Assembly (NCBI RefSeq): GCF_043195135.1
Contig: NZ_JBAFWP010000013.1
Direction: 5' to 3' (one strand)
Length of the DNA: 64,000 nucleotides
From: NCEH01 sp043195135
Lineage (GTDB): Bacteria; Pseudomonadota; Alphaproteobacteria; Rhizobiales; Xanthobacteraceae
Shown here one piece after another: positions 26,363-35,289 of this stretch. Made by a program: the position numbers and the translations under genes. Below the pieces are notes generated by a model. It saw nothing but the letters and a program-made list of their open reading frames with translations, was not told the DNA's origin and did no database searches. Within the stretch, counting starts at the first letter, position 1, and every line of letters starts with the position of its first letter.

Positions 26363-27097
26363 ATGGGGCCGTTGGACTTATCCCTGATTAGTCTGGCAAC
26401 CGCCGTGATTGCCGGCGCAGTTTCATTTGTGTCGCCCTGTGTTCTGCCACTCGTGCCCGGCTACTTGTCCTATGTTGCTGGCGGTGCCAACGCGCCGAGT
26501 GGCGGCACCGCGATGTCCCGGCTCCAAGTCATCCGACCGGCACTCCTGTTTGTGCTCGGCTTTACGACCGTGTTTGTGCTGCTCGGGGTAAGCGCGATGG
26601 CCCTGGGTGGCGTTCTGCAACGGTTTCAGATGGAAGCCAATCTGGTCGGCGGAGCCCTTGTCGTGGTCTTCGGGTTGGCAATGACCGGACTTCTTCGCTT
26701 GCCCGCACTCATGGCGGACCATCGATGGCAGGGCCCCCGTCAGGTCCGTGGGCCGATCGGCGCCTTCCTGCTCGGCATCGCCTTTGCATTCGGCTGGACG
26801 CCATGCATCGGTCCGGTGTTGGCCTCAATCCTAACAGTCACCGCAACCTCATCAAGCAATGGTGCGATTCTTCTGGGTGCCTACGGTCTCGGGCTCGGTG
26901 TGCCCTTTCTCATCGCGGCGCTGTTTATGGGCAATGCTGCCGCCGCTCTGAAGCGCATGCGGCGAGCCGGTGCTGCTTTGAATATCGGCGCAGGTGCCGT
27001 GATGATCGGTATAGGCATTCTGATGATAACCGGGCGGCTACAGGACATCGCCATTTGGATGCTGACGACTTTCCCGTCGCTGGGCGCGATCGGTTGA
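26363..27097 (+). CDS. ccdA: CcdA/DsbD-type transmembrane electron-transfer protein
   Basis: The 244-residue polytopic membrane protein carries the two redox-active Cys sites of the CcdA family, FVSPCVLPLVPGYLSYV near residue 26 and GWTPCIGPVLAS near residue 146, each at the start of a membrane helix. CcdA passes reducing equivalents from cytoplasmic thioredoxin to periplasmic thiol proteins. In a metal-resistance operon it could keep periplasmic thiols reduced or help mature a metal-binding protein. It is translationally adjacent to lspA. A second CcdA with a thioredoxin is at 36290. Confidence 0.88.
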   Translation: MGPLDLSLISLATAVIAGAVSFVSPCVLPLVPGYLSYVAGGANAPSGGTAMSRLQVIRPALLFVLGFTTVFVLLGVSAMALGGVLQRFQMEANLVGGALVVVFGLAMTGLLRLPALMADHRWQGPRQVRGPIGAFLLGIAFAFGWTPCIGPVLASILTVTATSSSNGAILLGAYGLGLGVPFLIAALFMGNAAAALKRMRRAGAALNIGAGAVMIGIGILMITGRLQDIAIWMLTTFPSLGAIG

Positions 27098-27523
27098 GCA
27101 CGAAATCTCAGAACGGCGAATTGGAGATCGAGCTTGACGCGAGAAACGTGGCCGAGCGCCGCACCTTGATATGGGTGCTCGCCATCGATTTCTTGCAAGT
27201 ACTCGTTGCGGGCACCGTAGGCGTTGTCGCGGACTCAAGTGGCCTGCTCGGCGCCGCGCTCGATAACCTGGCAGACGCGGGTGTCTATGCGGTGAGTCTC
27301 TATGCGGTTGGGCGAACCGTCGCAGCCAAGTCGCGTGTCGCAGCTCTGTCTGGTGTGTTGTTGATCACCTTAGGCACAGCGCTGCTTGTCGAGGTCCTGC
27401 GCAGGTTTCTTATGGGTGCCGAGCCTATTGGCCTCGCAATGATTGCTACCGCGATCGCAAATGCTGCAACAAATCTATTCTGCTTGCGGCTATTGCGCTC
27501 GCATCGAGACCAAGGCGTTCACA
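27094..27523 (+). pseudogene. Cation diffusion facilitator, N-terminal fragment
   Basis: A frame starting with TTG overlapping the ccdA stop encodes about 143 residues of a CDF/CzcD-like transporter. It has membrane helices LIWVLAIDFLQVLVAGTVGVV and SGVLLITLGTALLVEVLRR, with the metal-site-type DNLADAGVYAVS between them. The CDF sequence ends at RSHRDQGVHM, where later helices and the cytoplasmic domain should follow, and the DNA changes to trbG. The protein is truncated and presumably inactive. Confidence 0.8.
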
Positions 27524-27993
<470 letters not shown>

Positions 27994-27997
<4 letters not shown>

Positions 27998-28879
27998 GCG
28001 AGCCTGATCGCCGGAATGAGGAAGTGCCGGATGGCGAGACGCAGCCTCTGACCGGCGAGCCGGTCGGGCCTGCGCCCATGCGCCTGCGTGCCGAGCCGCC
28101 GCGCGTCACCCGGTTGTCGCGGAAGGTTCTCGCCGGCGTGGGCCTGGTCGCCAGCGTCGGGCTGGGTGGCGCGCTTATCTACGCGCTCCAGACCCGCGAT
28201 GGCGGTCGGCCGAACGAGGAACTCTATTCGACAGAGAACCGCTCGACCGCCGATGGCCTTGCCGGGCTGCCACGAGACTATAGCGGTGTTCCGCAACTCG
28301 GCCCTCCGCTGCCTGGCGATCTGGGGCGACCGATCCTCAGCTCGCAGGATCGTGGCCAGCCAGTGCCCACGCCCGGCATCGCCACGCCCAATCCCGGTAT
28401 CAGCCCGGAGGAGCAACGTCGGCTTCAGGAGATCGAAACGGCCCGTACCAGTCGGCTTTTCTCCGGATCGGAAAGCAGAGGCGCACCCGCTACAGCCGGA
28501 GCTGTTCCAGCGCTCCCGCCCGCGCCAGACCTGGCAAGCCTTGGCCTCGCTCCGCCACCAGCCACGCCATCAGCGCAGGATCGTCAAAGCGCATTCCTGA
28601 ACGCTGCTGCCGATCGCAGGACAGTAGCGCCCGATCGTGTCGCAGCGCCGGCATCACCTAATATTCTCCAGGCCGGCGCGGTGATTTCGGCGGCGCTGAT
28701 CACCGGCATCCGCTCGGACTTACCTGGCCAGATCACTGCCCAGGTGACGGAAAACATCTATGACAGCCCGACCGGCCGCATCCTCCTCGTGCCGCAGGGC
28801 ACTCGCGTCATCGGCCAGTACGACAACAATGTGCAGTTCGGGCAGAGCCGCGTCCTTCTGGTCTGGAATCGGCTGATCC
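27994..28879 (+). pseudogene. trbI: trbI, 5' part (interrupted by IS66 element)
   Basis: A GTG start overlapping trbG opens the N-terminal 295 residues of TrbI, the VirB10-like channel component. It has a short cytoplasmic part, a membrane anchor (VLAGVGLVASVGLGGALIYAL), a Pro-rich periplasmic stretch (APPPATPSAQDRQS) and the start of the conserved beta-barrel (TENIYDSPTGRILLVPQGTR). The sequence stops after VLLVWNRLI at the insertion point. Removing the IS and one copy of GCTGATCC joins it in frame to 31342-31679. Confidence 0.88.
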
Positions 28880-28942
28880 GTAAGCGTCGTCCCGAGCGCA
28901 CCTTCATTGGCAGGGCGCGAGAGCGCAGTTTGACGATCCTGT

Positions 28943-29392
28943 ATGGAGGATCGTTTTGTGTCTGGGCTTGACCATAGACTTGAGCCGGAGGTTGAGGTCC
29001 GGCGCTTCGAAGTGATCACCGGCGCGATGGGGCGCCGACGCTGGACGGCGGACGAGCGGGCACGGATCCTGGAAGAAACTCTCGTTCCCGGTGCCGTGGT
29101 CTCGGCGGTTGCCCGTCGCCACGGCCTGACACCGCAGCAACTGTTCACCTGGCGCCGCGAGGCTCGGAAGGCGAGCGAGACGATCCCGGCTTTCGTGCCG
29201 GCGGTAGTCGCGCCGGACCCGGTTCCCGCATCGGAGCCGTCCGCCCCACCGTCGCGGCCGAAGCGGCGGGGCCGGCAACGTCGCGCGGCGGCCATCGAGG
29301 TCGACGTCGCCGGGGTTCGGGTGATGATCGATAACGGGGCTTCGCCGGCCACCATCGCAGCGGTAATCGGCGTGCTGAAGGCCGGGTCGTGA
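28943..29392 (+). CDS. tnpA: IS66 accessory protein TnpA
   Basis: The 149-residue protein has a transposase-8-like helix-turn-helix (GRRRWTADERARILEETLVPG, then VSAVARRHGLTPQQLFTWRREA) followed by a Pro-rich linker and a small C-terminal domain. It is required along with TnpB for IS66 transposition in studied members. The stop overlaps the start of tnpB by four bases (GTGA), so the two are coupled. Confidence 0.9.
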   Translation: MEDRFVSGLDHRLEPEVEVRRFEVITGAMGRRRWTADERARILEETLVPGAVVSAVARRHGLTPQQLFTWRREARKASETIPAFVPAVVAPDPVPASEPSAPPSRPKRRGRQRRAAAIEVDVAGVRVMIDNGASPATIAAVIGVLKAGS

Positions 29393-29745
29393 TCGGCCCG
29401 AGCGGCGCAGTCCGCGTCATGGTGGCGACGCGGCCGGTGGACTTCCGCAAGGGGGCGGAGGGGCTCGCGGCGCTGGTGCGCGAGACCATGGGCGCCGATC
29501 CGTTCTCCGGCACGGTGTACGTGTTCCGGGCCAAGCGCGCGGACCGGGTGAAGCTGGTGTTCTGGGACGGGACCGGCGTCGTGCTGGTGGCGAAGAGGCT
29601 GGAGGACGGGGAGTTCCGCTGGCCGAAGATCGAGGACGGCACCCTGCAGCTGACGGCGGCCCAGCTCCAGGCCCTGCTCGAGGGGCTCGATTGGCGGCGG
29701 GTGCATGAGGCACAGCGTACGACGACACCGGTCGCCGCCAGTTGA
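29389..29745 (+). CDS. tnpB: IS66 accessory protein TnpB
   Basis: The 118-residue protein matches the IS66 Orf2 family: VRVMVATRPVDFRKGAEGLAALV, MGADPFSGTVYVFRAKRADRVK, then LVFWDGTGVVLVAKRLE. It starts at GTG overlapping tnpA and is needed with TnpA and TnpC for transposition. It is full length and intact. Confidence 0.92.
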   Translation: MIGPSGAVRVMVATRPVDFRKGAEGLAALVRETMGADPFSGTVYVFRAKRADRVKLVFWDGTGVVLVAKRLEDGEFRWPKIEDGTLQLTAAQLQALLEGLDWRRVHEAQRTTTPVAAS

Positions 29746-29787
29746 AGAGGCTCGCAGGGGCCAGGCGAATATGATTCTATCTTGGCC

Positions 29788-31320
29788 ATGGCTTCGCTCT
29801 CCACCAAGCTTCCCCACGATCCCGAGACGCTCCAGGCGATGCTGATCGCGCGGGACGCGGAGATCGAGCGCCTGCGCCAGATCATCAAGGAACTACAGCG
29901 TCACCGCTTCGGACGGCGGGCGGAGAGCCTCCCCGAAGACCAGTTGCTGCTGGCTTTGGAAGAGGCGGAGCAAGTCGAAGCCGCCGGCTTCGCCGCATCC
30001 GAGGCGCAGGCGCCGGCCGAAAAGGCCGAGCGGGTCGCGAAGCGCCGGGCAAACCGCGGGGCTCTGCCCGCCCATCTGCCGCGGATCGAGACCGTGGTCG
30101 ATATCGAAAGCGACATCTGCCCGTGCTGTTCCGGCAAACTGCACCGTATCGGCGAGGATGTGGCTGAGCGGCTCGACATGGTGCCCGCCCAATTCCGCGT
30201 CCTGGTGGTGCGGCGGCCGAAATATGCCTGCCGTTCCTGCGCCGACGTGGTGGTGCAGGCTCCGGCGCTGGCACGGCTGATCGAGGGCGGACTGCCGACC
30301 GAAGCGACCGTCGCTCATGTGCTCGTCTCCAAATATGCCGACCATTTGCCCCTGTATCGCCAGGCCCAGATCTACGGGCGCCAGGGCATCGCGCTCGACC
30401 GTTCGACGCTGGCGGACTGGGTCGGGCGGGCGGCCTTCCTGCTGCGGCCCGTGCATGAACGGCTGCTGGCGGTGCTGAGGGCCTCGCCCAAGCTGTTCGC
30501 CGACGAGACCACGGCGCCGGTGCTCGATCCCGGGAGAGGCCGGACCAAGACCGGGCAGCTCTTCGCCTATGCCCGTGATGACCGTCCATGGGGCGGCGCG
30601 GGTCCGCCTGTCGTCGCTTATGTCTATGCACCGGATCGCAAGGGCGAGCGGCCCATCGCCCATCTCGACGGCTTCAGCGGCATCCTGCAGGTCGACGGCT
30701 ATGGCGGCTACAAAGCGCTGGCCGGACGCAACACGGTGAAGCTGGCGTTCTGCTGGGCGCATGTGCGCCGCCGCTTCTACGAGCTCGCCCAGGCAGGCCC
30801 GGCGCCGATCGCCAGTGAAGCCCTGCAGCGCATCGCCGAGCTCTATCGCCTCGAGGCTGCGATCCACGGCCGAACCCCAGATGAGCGCCGAGCCACGCGC
30901 CAAGAGAAGAGCAGGCCGATCATCGAGGCCATGGAGCCATGGCTGCGCGAGAAGCTGGCTCTGATCAGCCAGAAGACCAAGCTGGCCGAGGCGATCCGCT
31001 ATGCGCTCTCGCGCTGGCAGGGGCTGACCCTGTTCCTCGATGACGGCCGCGTCGAGTTGGACAACAACATCGTCGAGCGCTCCATCCGACCCCTGGCCCT
31101 GACCCGGAAGAATGCGCTCTTCGCCGGCTCCGACGGCGGCGCCGAGCACTGGGCTGTCATCGCTTCGCTGGTCGAGACCTGCAAGCTCAACGACATCGAC
31201 CCCCAGGCCTACCTCGCGGACGTCATCACCCGCATCGTCAACGGCCACCCCAACAGCCGCATCGATGACCTCATGCCATGGGCCTACCCAGCACAGCCGG
31301 TCCTCAGCAACGTGGCCTGA
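29788..31320 (+). CDS. tnpC: IS66 transposase TnpC
   Basis: The 510-residue DDE transposase has an N-terminal coiled-coil/leucine-zipper region (LQAMLIARDAEIERLRQIIKE). A zinc-finger follows (CPCCSGKL, then CRSCADV). The catalytic domain has FADETTAPVLDPG, VDGYGGYKALAG and LDNNIVERSIRPLALTRKN, matching the IS66 DDE core. The ATG at 29788 is chosen; a TTG two codons earlier is possible. It ends 13 bases before the right inverted repeat's outer end. No frameshift is seen. Confidence 0.93.
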   Translation: MASLSTKLPHDPETLQAMLIARDAEIERLRQIIKELQRHRFGRRAESLPEDQLLLALEEAEQVEAAGFAASEAQAPAEKAERVAKRRANRGALPAHLPRIETVVDIESDICPCCSGKLHRIGEDVAERLDMVPAQFRVLVVRRPKYACRSCADVVVQAPALARLIEGGLPTEATVAHVLVSKYADHLPLYRQAQIYGRQGIALDRSTLADWVGRAAFLLRPVHERLLAVLRASPKLFADETTAPVLDPGRGRTKTGQLFAYARDDRPWGGAGPPVVAYVYAPDRKGERPIAHLDGFSGILQVDGYGGYKALAGRNTVKLAFCWAHVRRRFYELAQAGPAPIASEALQRIAELYRLEAAIHGRTPDERRATRQEKSRPIIEAMEPWLREKLALISQKTKLAEAIRYALSRWQGLTLFLDDGRVELDNNIVERSIRPLALTRKNALFAGSDGGAEHWAVIASLVETCKLNDIDPQAYLADVITRIVNGHPNSRIDDLMPWAYPAQPVLSNVA

Positions 31321-31341
31321 AGACGACGCTTACGCTGATCC

Positions 31342-31679
31342 TCCCGAACGGCCGCTCGATCGTGCTCGAGCGCTTGCCGGGCGCCGACGCCGAAGGGTAT
31401 GCCGGCCTACAGGATGGCGTGGATTACCACTGGTGGGATCTTGCCAAGGCGGCCGGTCTGTCAACGCTACTCAGCGTCGGCGCAGAGTTGGCCGTGGACA
31501 ATGATGATCGCCTGATCCAAGCGATCCGAAACGGCGGCCAGGACACCATCAATGACGCCGGCCAGCAGATCGTGCGCCGTCAGCTCAACATTGCACCGAC
31601 GCTGACGATCCGCCCCGGCTTTCCGGTTCGCGTGATCGTAACGCGGGATATCGTGCTCGAACCATATGGAGGATCATGA
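31342..31679 (+). pseudogene. trbI: trbI, 3' part (displaced by IS66)
   Basis: The reading LPNGRSIVLERLPGADAEGY and the stretch DYHWWDLAKAAGLSTLLSVGAEL continues the TrbI barrel directly from the fragment ending at 28879. It ends with RPGFPVRVIVTRDIVLEPYGG. Together the two parts make a normal-length TrbI of about 400 residues. With the gene split by 2.4 kb and trbG truncated, the trb channel encoded here cannot be functional from this copy. Confidence 0.88.
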
Positions 31680-31915
31680 TGGCGAAGCTGAAGCTCGGTC
31701 TGATCGCCGATGACAAGCCGGTCAAAGCTACCGTGGAGCTGCCAGCAGCCCTGTATCGTGACCTTACCGCATACGCGGAAGCACTAAGCCGCGAGCAAGG
31801 CCAGACGATCTCTGATCCAGTGAAATTGATTGTGCCGATGCTTGAGCGCTTCATCTCGACCGATCGCGGCTTCTCCAAAGCCAGACAGTCATCTTCCTCG
31901 GGAAGCCGGACCTAA
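31676..31915 (+). CDS. DUF2274 protein
   Basis: The 79-residue protein begins MMAKLKLGLIADDKPVKATVELPA and contains LYRDLTAYAEALSREQGQ. DUF2274 proteins almost always follow trbI in Trb-type conjugation clusters of alphaproteobacteria and look like ribbon-helix-helix DNA-binding proteins. The start overlaps the trbI stop (ATGATG). The role is unknown, possibly regulation of the transfer operon. Confidence 0.88.
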   Translation: MMAKLKLGLIADDKPVKATVELPAALYRDLTAYAEALSREQGQTISDPVKLIVPMLERFISTDRGFSKARQSSSSGSRT

Positions 31916-31977
31916 ACATTCTAAAATACCGGATCTCCTCAAGACGTGAAGATCACTTCCCTGGTGGTGCGGACTCG

Positions 31978-32880
31978 CTAGTGCTGGTCGGCTAAGACGA
32001 CGCTGAGTTCGAGCAACCGCTTCAGTGCCGGATTCCGGTTCGTAGCAGACCATATGACGCTGGAGCCGACCTTCTCGGCTGGGGCGCCGATCGGAACAAA
32101 TACTACGCCTGGATAGATCGCCCCCAGGGTTGAATAGGTCGTCAGTGTGAGGCCAAAGCCCTTCGCCACCATATTGAGCAAATTTTCCCGACCAACCCGC
32201 TGAACCGAGATTCTCGGGCTAAATCCAGAGCCGGATAACTGCCGCATGAGATAGTCCTTGATCTCCGGTCCCGCGGCGTCGGCGCTCACCAAGAAAACTT
32301 CTTCGCGAATATCTTCCCACGCAACCTCAACGCGGCTCGCAAACAGATGTCCGTCAGGCAGCGCTACAAAGATGCCTTCGTCCCAAAGGTGCTCCGCCTC
32401 GCACCCAGGAATTTTAGGGCTTCCTGTTATAAATGCCGCATCGAGCCGCCCATTAAGAACGCCTGCCGCGTTCGCTTGCGATGCGGCCTCTTCGACCTTG
32501 ACCTCGACGCGAGGGAATTTCCGACGATAGGTCCCCAGCAGATCCGACAGGAAGCCGCTCGCCAAAGAGGCCATCAACCCGATCCTCAGCTCGCCGATCT
32601 CACCGCGTCGCGTACTAGCTATATCGTTGATGGCTTGATGAAGGTGTCCCGCGCCAAATGCAGCGTCGCGCATAAAGCGCTCACCGGCAGGTGTCGGGTG
32701 CGCTCCGGTATGGTTGCGCTCGAAAAGCGGCGCACCGAGCCTGCGTTCGAGTAACTGGATGCGGCGGCTCACCGTGGATTGCGACAAATTAAGCATCGCG
32801 GCGGCGCGCCGAAAGCTCCCGTGCTCGGCAACAAGTAGCGCATACTTCAAGTAGCGGAGATCAAGCGCGAGATCGGGCAC
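31978..32880 (-). CDS. LysR-family transcriptional regulator
   Basis: The 300-residue protein has an N-terminal helix-turn-helix (LDLRYLKYALLVAEHGSF, then MLNLSQSTVSRRIQLLERRLG) and a LysR effector-binding domain. The GTG at 32880 places the protein two residues before the usual LysR start; the frame remains open to an ATG at 32973, but those 31 residues are atypical. LysR genes commonly follow DUF2274 at the end of trb clusters in such elements. Target genes cannot be deduced. Confidence 0.78.
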   Translation of the reverse strand: MPDLALDLRYLKYALLVAEHGSFRRAAAMLNLSQSTVSRRIQLLERRLGAPLFERNHTGAHPTPAGERFMRDAAFGAGHLHQAINDIASTRRGEIGELRIGLMASLASGFLSDLLGTYRRKFPRVEVKVEEAASQANAAGVLNGRLDAAFITGSPKIPGCEAEHLWDEGIFVALPDGHLFASRVEVAWEDIREEVFLVSADAAGPEIKDYLMRQLSGSGFSPRISVQRVGRENLLNMVAKGFGLTLTTYSTLGAIYPGVVFVPIGAPAEKVGSSVIWSATNRNPALKRLLELSVVLADQH

Positions 32881-33030
32881 AGGACCGCGACATGTTTCGA
32901 TCGAGACTACGGCCGCGGGCCTTCGGCCCGGGCCGGCGAGAGAGTAAGACCGTGGCGCAATCCGCGCCCCCATTGCGCCGGGTCATCGGAGCGAGGCTGA
33001 TCGCTCCTTTTCGCTGCTGAACACCCACCG

Positions 33031-34017
33031 TCATGGCTGCACCTCGCCGACATCCTTCAATGCGATGGCGGTGAACCTAGGAACCACGCGAATGTATATG
33101 AGCGCGCTCAACAGCTCGACGACTGTTTGCATCACGATAACAGCCGGAAGCACCGGCACGCCACCAGGCACCGCAAATGCAAGTGGCAGCACTACCAACG
33201 AGTTCCGAGTCGCCGAACTGAAGATCACCGCCCGGCTGGCAGGCGCAGACAACCGAAAGCCTTTGGCTACGACAAGGCCGAGTATAGGCGCGATCATGGC
33301 GAACAGGACGTAGAACGGCAGAGCGCTCAATGCCGCGTCTACGGCATGGCCAACCTGGGGCATGACGGATGCCAGCACCAGAAACAGCACAAGAGCAGTG
33401 GCGGGAACCGGAAGCAACTCTAGGAAAGCGGCTGTCCGGCAAAAGGCTCGGTATCGGGGCGAGAGAAGTTGAACCACACCCGCCAGCAACAGCGGAATGG
33501 CGATCAGCCACACAAACGCATGGATCAATGGCCCCGGCTGGACGAGGTCGACAGCGGCCGCTCCCATGAACACGTTCAGATATGCTGGAAGCAGCAGCAT
33601 CTGAAGGATCAGCAAAATCGGGGTGGCGGCAAGAAGCAGCCTCGCATCACCGCGTCCGAGATGCGTGAACGTGACCACGTAATCGATGCATGGCGTGAGT
33701 AAGACCAGAAGAACGGCCAACCTCAGCATCGGTTCGTTCGGAAGGAATAGGAAGATACCTGCCGCCAGCAGCGGAATAACCACAAAGTTTGCAACGATCA
33801 GCGCGCCCAGGAAGCGAATGTTTCGAAGCGCTTCTCTTAGATGTGCGAGTGGCACCTGCAGAAAGGTAACAAATAGCATTAATGCGAGCGCCGGATTGAT
33901 CGTCGGCTCAAGTGAAGCGCTATTAGGAAATACCAGACCGACGAGCGCCCCGATGAGGATCGCCGCGAAATAAATCCAAACCTGAAAGCCTTCTAGATGC
34001 TCCTTGAACCTTGTCAC
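33031..34017 (-). CDS. ACR3/BASS-family transporter, MerR-controlled
   Basis: The 328-residue protein has about ten membrane helices of the bile acid:sodium symporter superfamily. TPCIDYVVTFTHLGRGDARL corresponds to the region with the essential Cys of ACR3 arsenite pumps, and SSATRNSLVVLPLAFAVPGG to the conserved crossing region. Arsenite or another thiol-reactive oxyanion is a reasonable substrate guess, but no arsR or arsC is nearby. A MerR-type promoter 180 bases upstream on the minus strand and a divergent MerR gene show it is metal-responsive. Confidence 0.8.
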   Translation of the reverse strand: MTRFKEHLEGFQVWIYFAAILIGALVGLVFPNSASLEPTINPALALMLFVTFLQVPLAHLREALRNIRFLGALIVANFVVIPLLAAGIFLFLPNEPMLRLAVLLVLLTPCIDYVVTFTHLGRGDARLLLAATPILLILQMLLLPAYLNVFMGAAAVDLVQPGPLIHAFVWLIAIPLLLAGVVQLLSPRYRAFCRTAAFLELLPVPATALVLFLVLASVMPQVGHAVDAALSALPFYVLFAMIAPILGLVVAKGFRLSAPASRAVIFSSATRNSLVVLPLAFAVPGGVPVLPAVIVMQTVVELLSALIYIRVVPRFTAIALKDVGEVQP

Positions 34018-34196
34018 TCACGCAATCCCTTCACTCATAACACCATCTCCAACCACACCTATCGCCAGACATGGCGTCAGAGCAGGCCTCGATCCATCAC
34101 GGATCGCCACAGCCCAAATCGACTCACCAGAGCAAATTGGAGCGCAAGCGGGCGGCGCGTGGCTATCTTGCCAACGCTCCACCAATCTCTAGCGGG

Positions 34197-34227
34197 ATCA
34201 TACAATCTCAAGTAACTTTAGATTCAA
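34197..34227 (-). promoter_or_regulatory. MerR-type promoter of the ACR3-like transporter
   Basis: On the minus strand TTGAAT and TATGAT are separated by 19 bases, with an imperfect dyad (CTAAAG-TTA-CTTGAG) in the spacer. The MerR gene at 34255 diverges from it. The dyad resembles that of 35225-35255, so the two adjacent regulators may recognise related sites. Confidence 0.75.
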
Positions 34228-34254
34228 GTGTTTTTTCGAGGCGGAGGTTTCGCG

Positions 34255-34710
34255 ATGTCAGGTATGAAAATTGGCGAACTCTCCAAGCGCGCCGTCACCA
34301 ATGTTCCGACGATCCGCTACTACGAAGAAATCGGATTGCTGCCGGAACCGAGCCGCAGCACCGGCGGCCATCGAAGCTACGGTGACGCGGACGTGGAAAG
34401 GCTGTCCTTTATTCGACGCTGCCGGGATTTCGGATTTTCTATCGATCAAGTGAGATCGCTTGTAGTTCTCGTTAAGGATCAAAAGGTCTCATGCATTGGC
34501 GCGCGAGACATCGTCCAGGCACACTTGGAAACGGTTCGGAAAAAGTTGTTGGAGTTAAAAGACTTAGAGAATGCAATCGCGAGCTTTGTCACAAACTGTA
34601 ATGCGACATGCCTTGGAGGCTCAGGCCCCGAATGTGTGATCATGGAGGAGTTGCAGCGCCCGTTGCGTACTGCGCCGCCATCTTCACGCTCCAAAAGAGC
34701 GAAACAATGA
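34255..34710 (+). CDS. MerR-family regulator of the ACR3-like transporter
   Basis: The start ATG at 34255 follows GGAGG. The 151-residue protein begins MSGMKIGELSKRAVTNVPTI with a MerR winged helix. It carries Cys in KVSCIGARDIV and a C-terminal CNATCLGGSGPECVIMEEL that could bind a metal with three Cys. This C-terminal pattern is shared with the convergent regulator at 34770-35204, so the two are paralogues. It should activate the divergent transporter promoter. Confidence 0.85.
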   Translation: MSGMKIGELSKRAVTNVPTIRYYEEIGLLPEPSRSTGGHRSYGDADVERLSFIRRCRDFGFSIDQVRSLVVLVKDQKVSCIGARDIVQAHLETVRKKLLELKDLENAIASFVTNCNATCLGGSGPECVIMEELQRPLRTAPPSSRSKRAKQ

Positions 34711-34769
34711 CGTAGATTCAACCAGCGTCGAAGGGGAAGACGATTAGTTGGGCTTAGGCCCTGGGCCAT

Positions 34770-35204
34770 TTAGCCACAACAGCGCGATGATGTTGCGCTA
34801 GCTAGATCCTCTAGAATCGCGCAGTCAGGCCCCGGTCCTCCTGCACACTCGGCGTCGCAGGTCGCCACGAAGCCGGCGATGCTCTTCTCAAGCTCGCGCA
34901 ACTCCATGAGCTTTGCGCGGACAGCCATGAGATGAACGTGCGCGGCGTCGCGAGCCTCCATACAGGACCGCGACCGATCTTCGACCAGCGACACGAGCAT
35001 ACGCACCTGCTCGATTGGAAATCCAAACTCTCGACAGCGTCGAATGAACGTCAGGCGGCTGACATCGTCATCGCCATAGCGACGCTGATTTCCTTCCTGT
35101 CGATCCGGCCGGCGGAGCAACCCGATTTCTTCGTAGTAGCGGATCGTGGGGGTGTTCGTGCCCGTCCGTTCGGCGAGTGCGCCAATCTTATAACCCGGCA
35201 TCAT
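34770..35204 (-). CDS. MerR-family regulator of the MerF-like/thioredoxin/CcdA operon
   Basis: The 144-residue protein begins MMPGYKIGALAERTGTNTPTI and has Cys at SRSCMEARDAA and at CDAECAGGPGPDCAILEDL, plus a terminal CCG. It is similar to the regulator at 34255 but faces the other way. It diverges from the operon at 35290 and overlaps its promoter region by position, so it is the likely activator of the dyad at 35225-35255. The metal is not identifiable from sequence alone. Confidence 0.85.
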   Translation of the reverse strand: MMPGYKIGALAERTGTNTPTIRYYEEIGLLRRPDRQEGNQRRYGDDDVSRLTFIRRCREFGFPIEQVRMLVSLVEDRSRSCMEARDAAHVHLMAVRAKLMELRELEKSIAGFVATCDAECAGGPGPDCAILEDLASATSSRCCG

Positions 35205-35224
35205 GCCTCTCGAAATTTTTGCTC

Positions 35225-35255
35225 TTGAACTTCAAGTTACTTGAAGGAGTATCTA
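35225..35255 (+). promoter_or_regulatory. MerR-type promoter of the MerF-like/Trx/CcdA operon
   Basis: TTGAAC and TATCTA are 19 bases apart, and the perfect dyad CTTCAAG-TTA-CTTGAAG (7-base arms) overlaps the -35 end of the spacer. This is the expected geometry for a MerR-family activator. Confidence 0.85.
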
Positions 35256-35289
35256 CGCGCCAGTCCTCGTTTTCGAAAGGCTGGAGACT

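Larger units (their letters stand above)
28880..31333 (+). mobile_element. Complete IS66-family insertion sequence inside trbI
   Basis: The element is 2,454 bases long with terminal repeats GTAAGCGTCGTC at the left end and its exact inverse at the right end. It is flanked by identical 8-bp target duplications GCTGATCC (28872-28879 and 31334-31341), the length expected for IS66. It carries the full tnpA-tnpB-tnpC set. Perfect duplications and intact genes point to a recent insertion. Confidence 0.95.
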
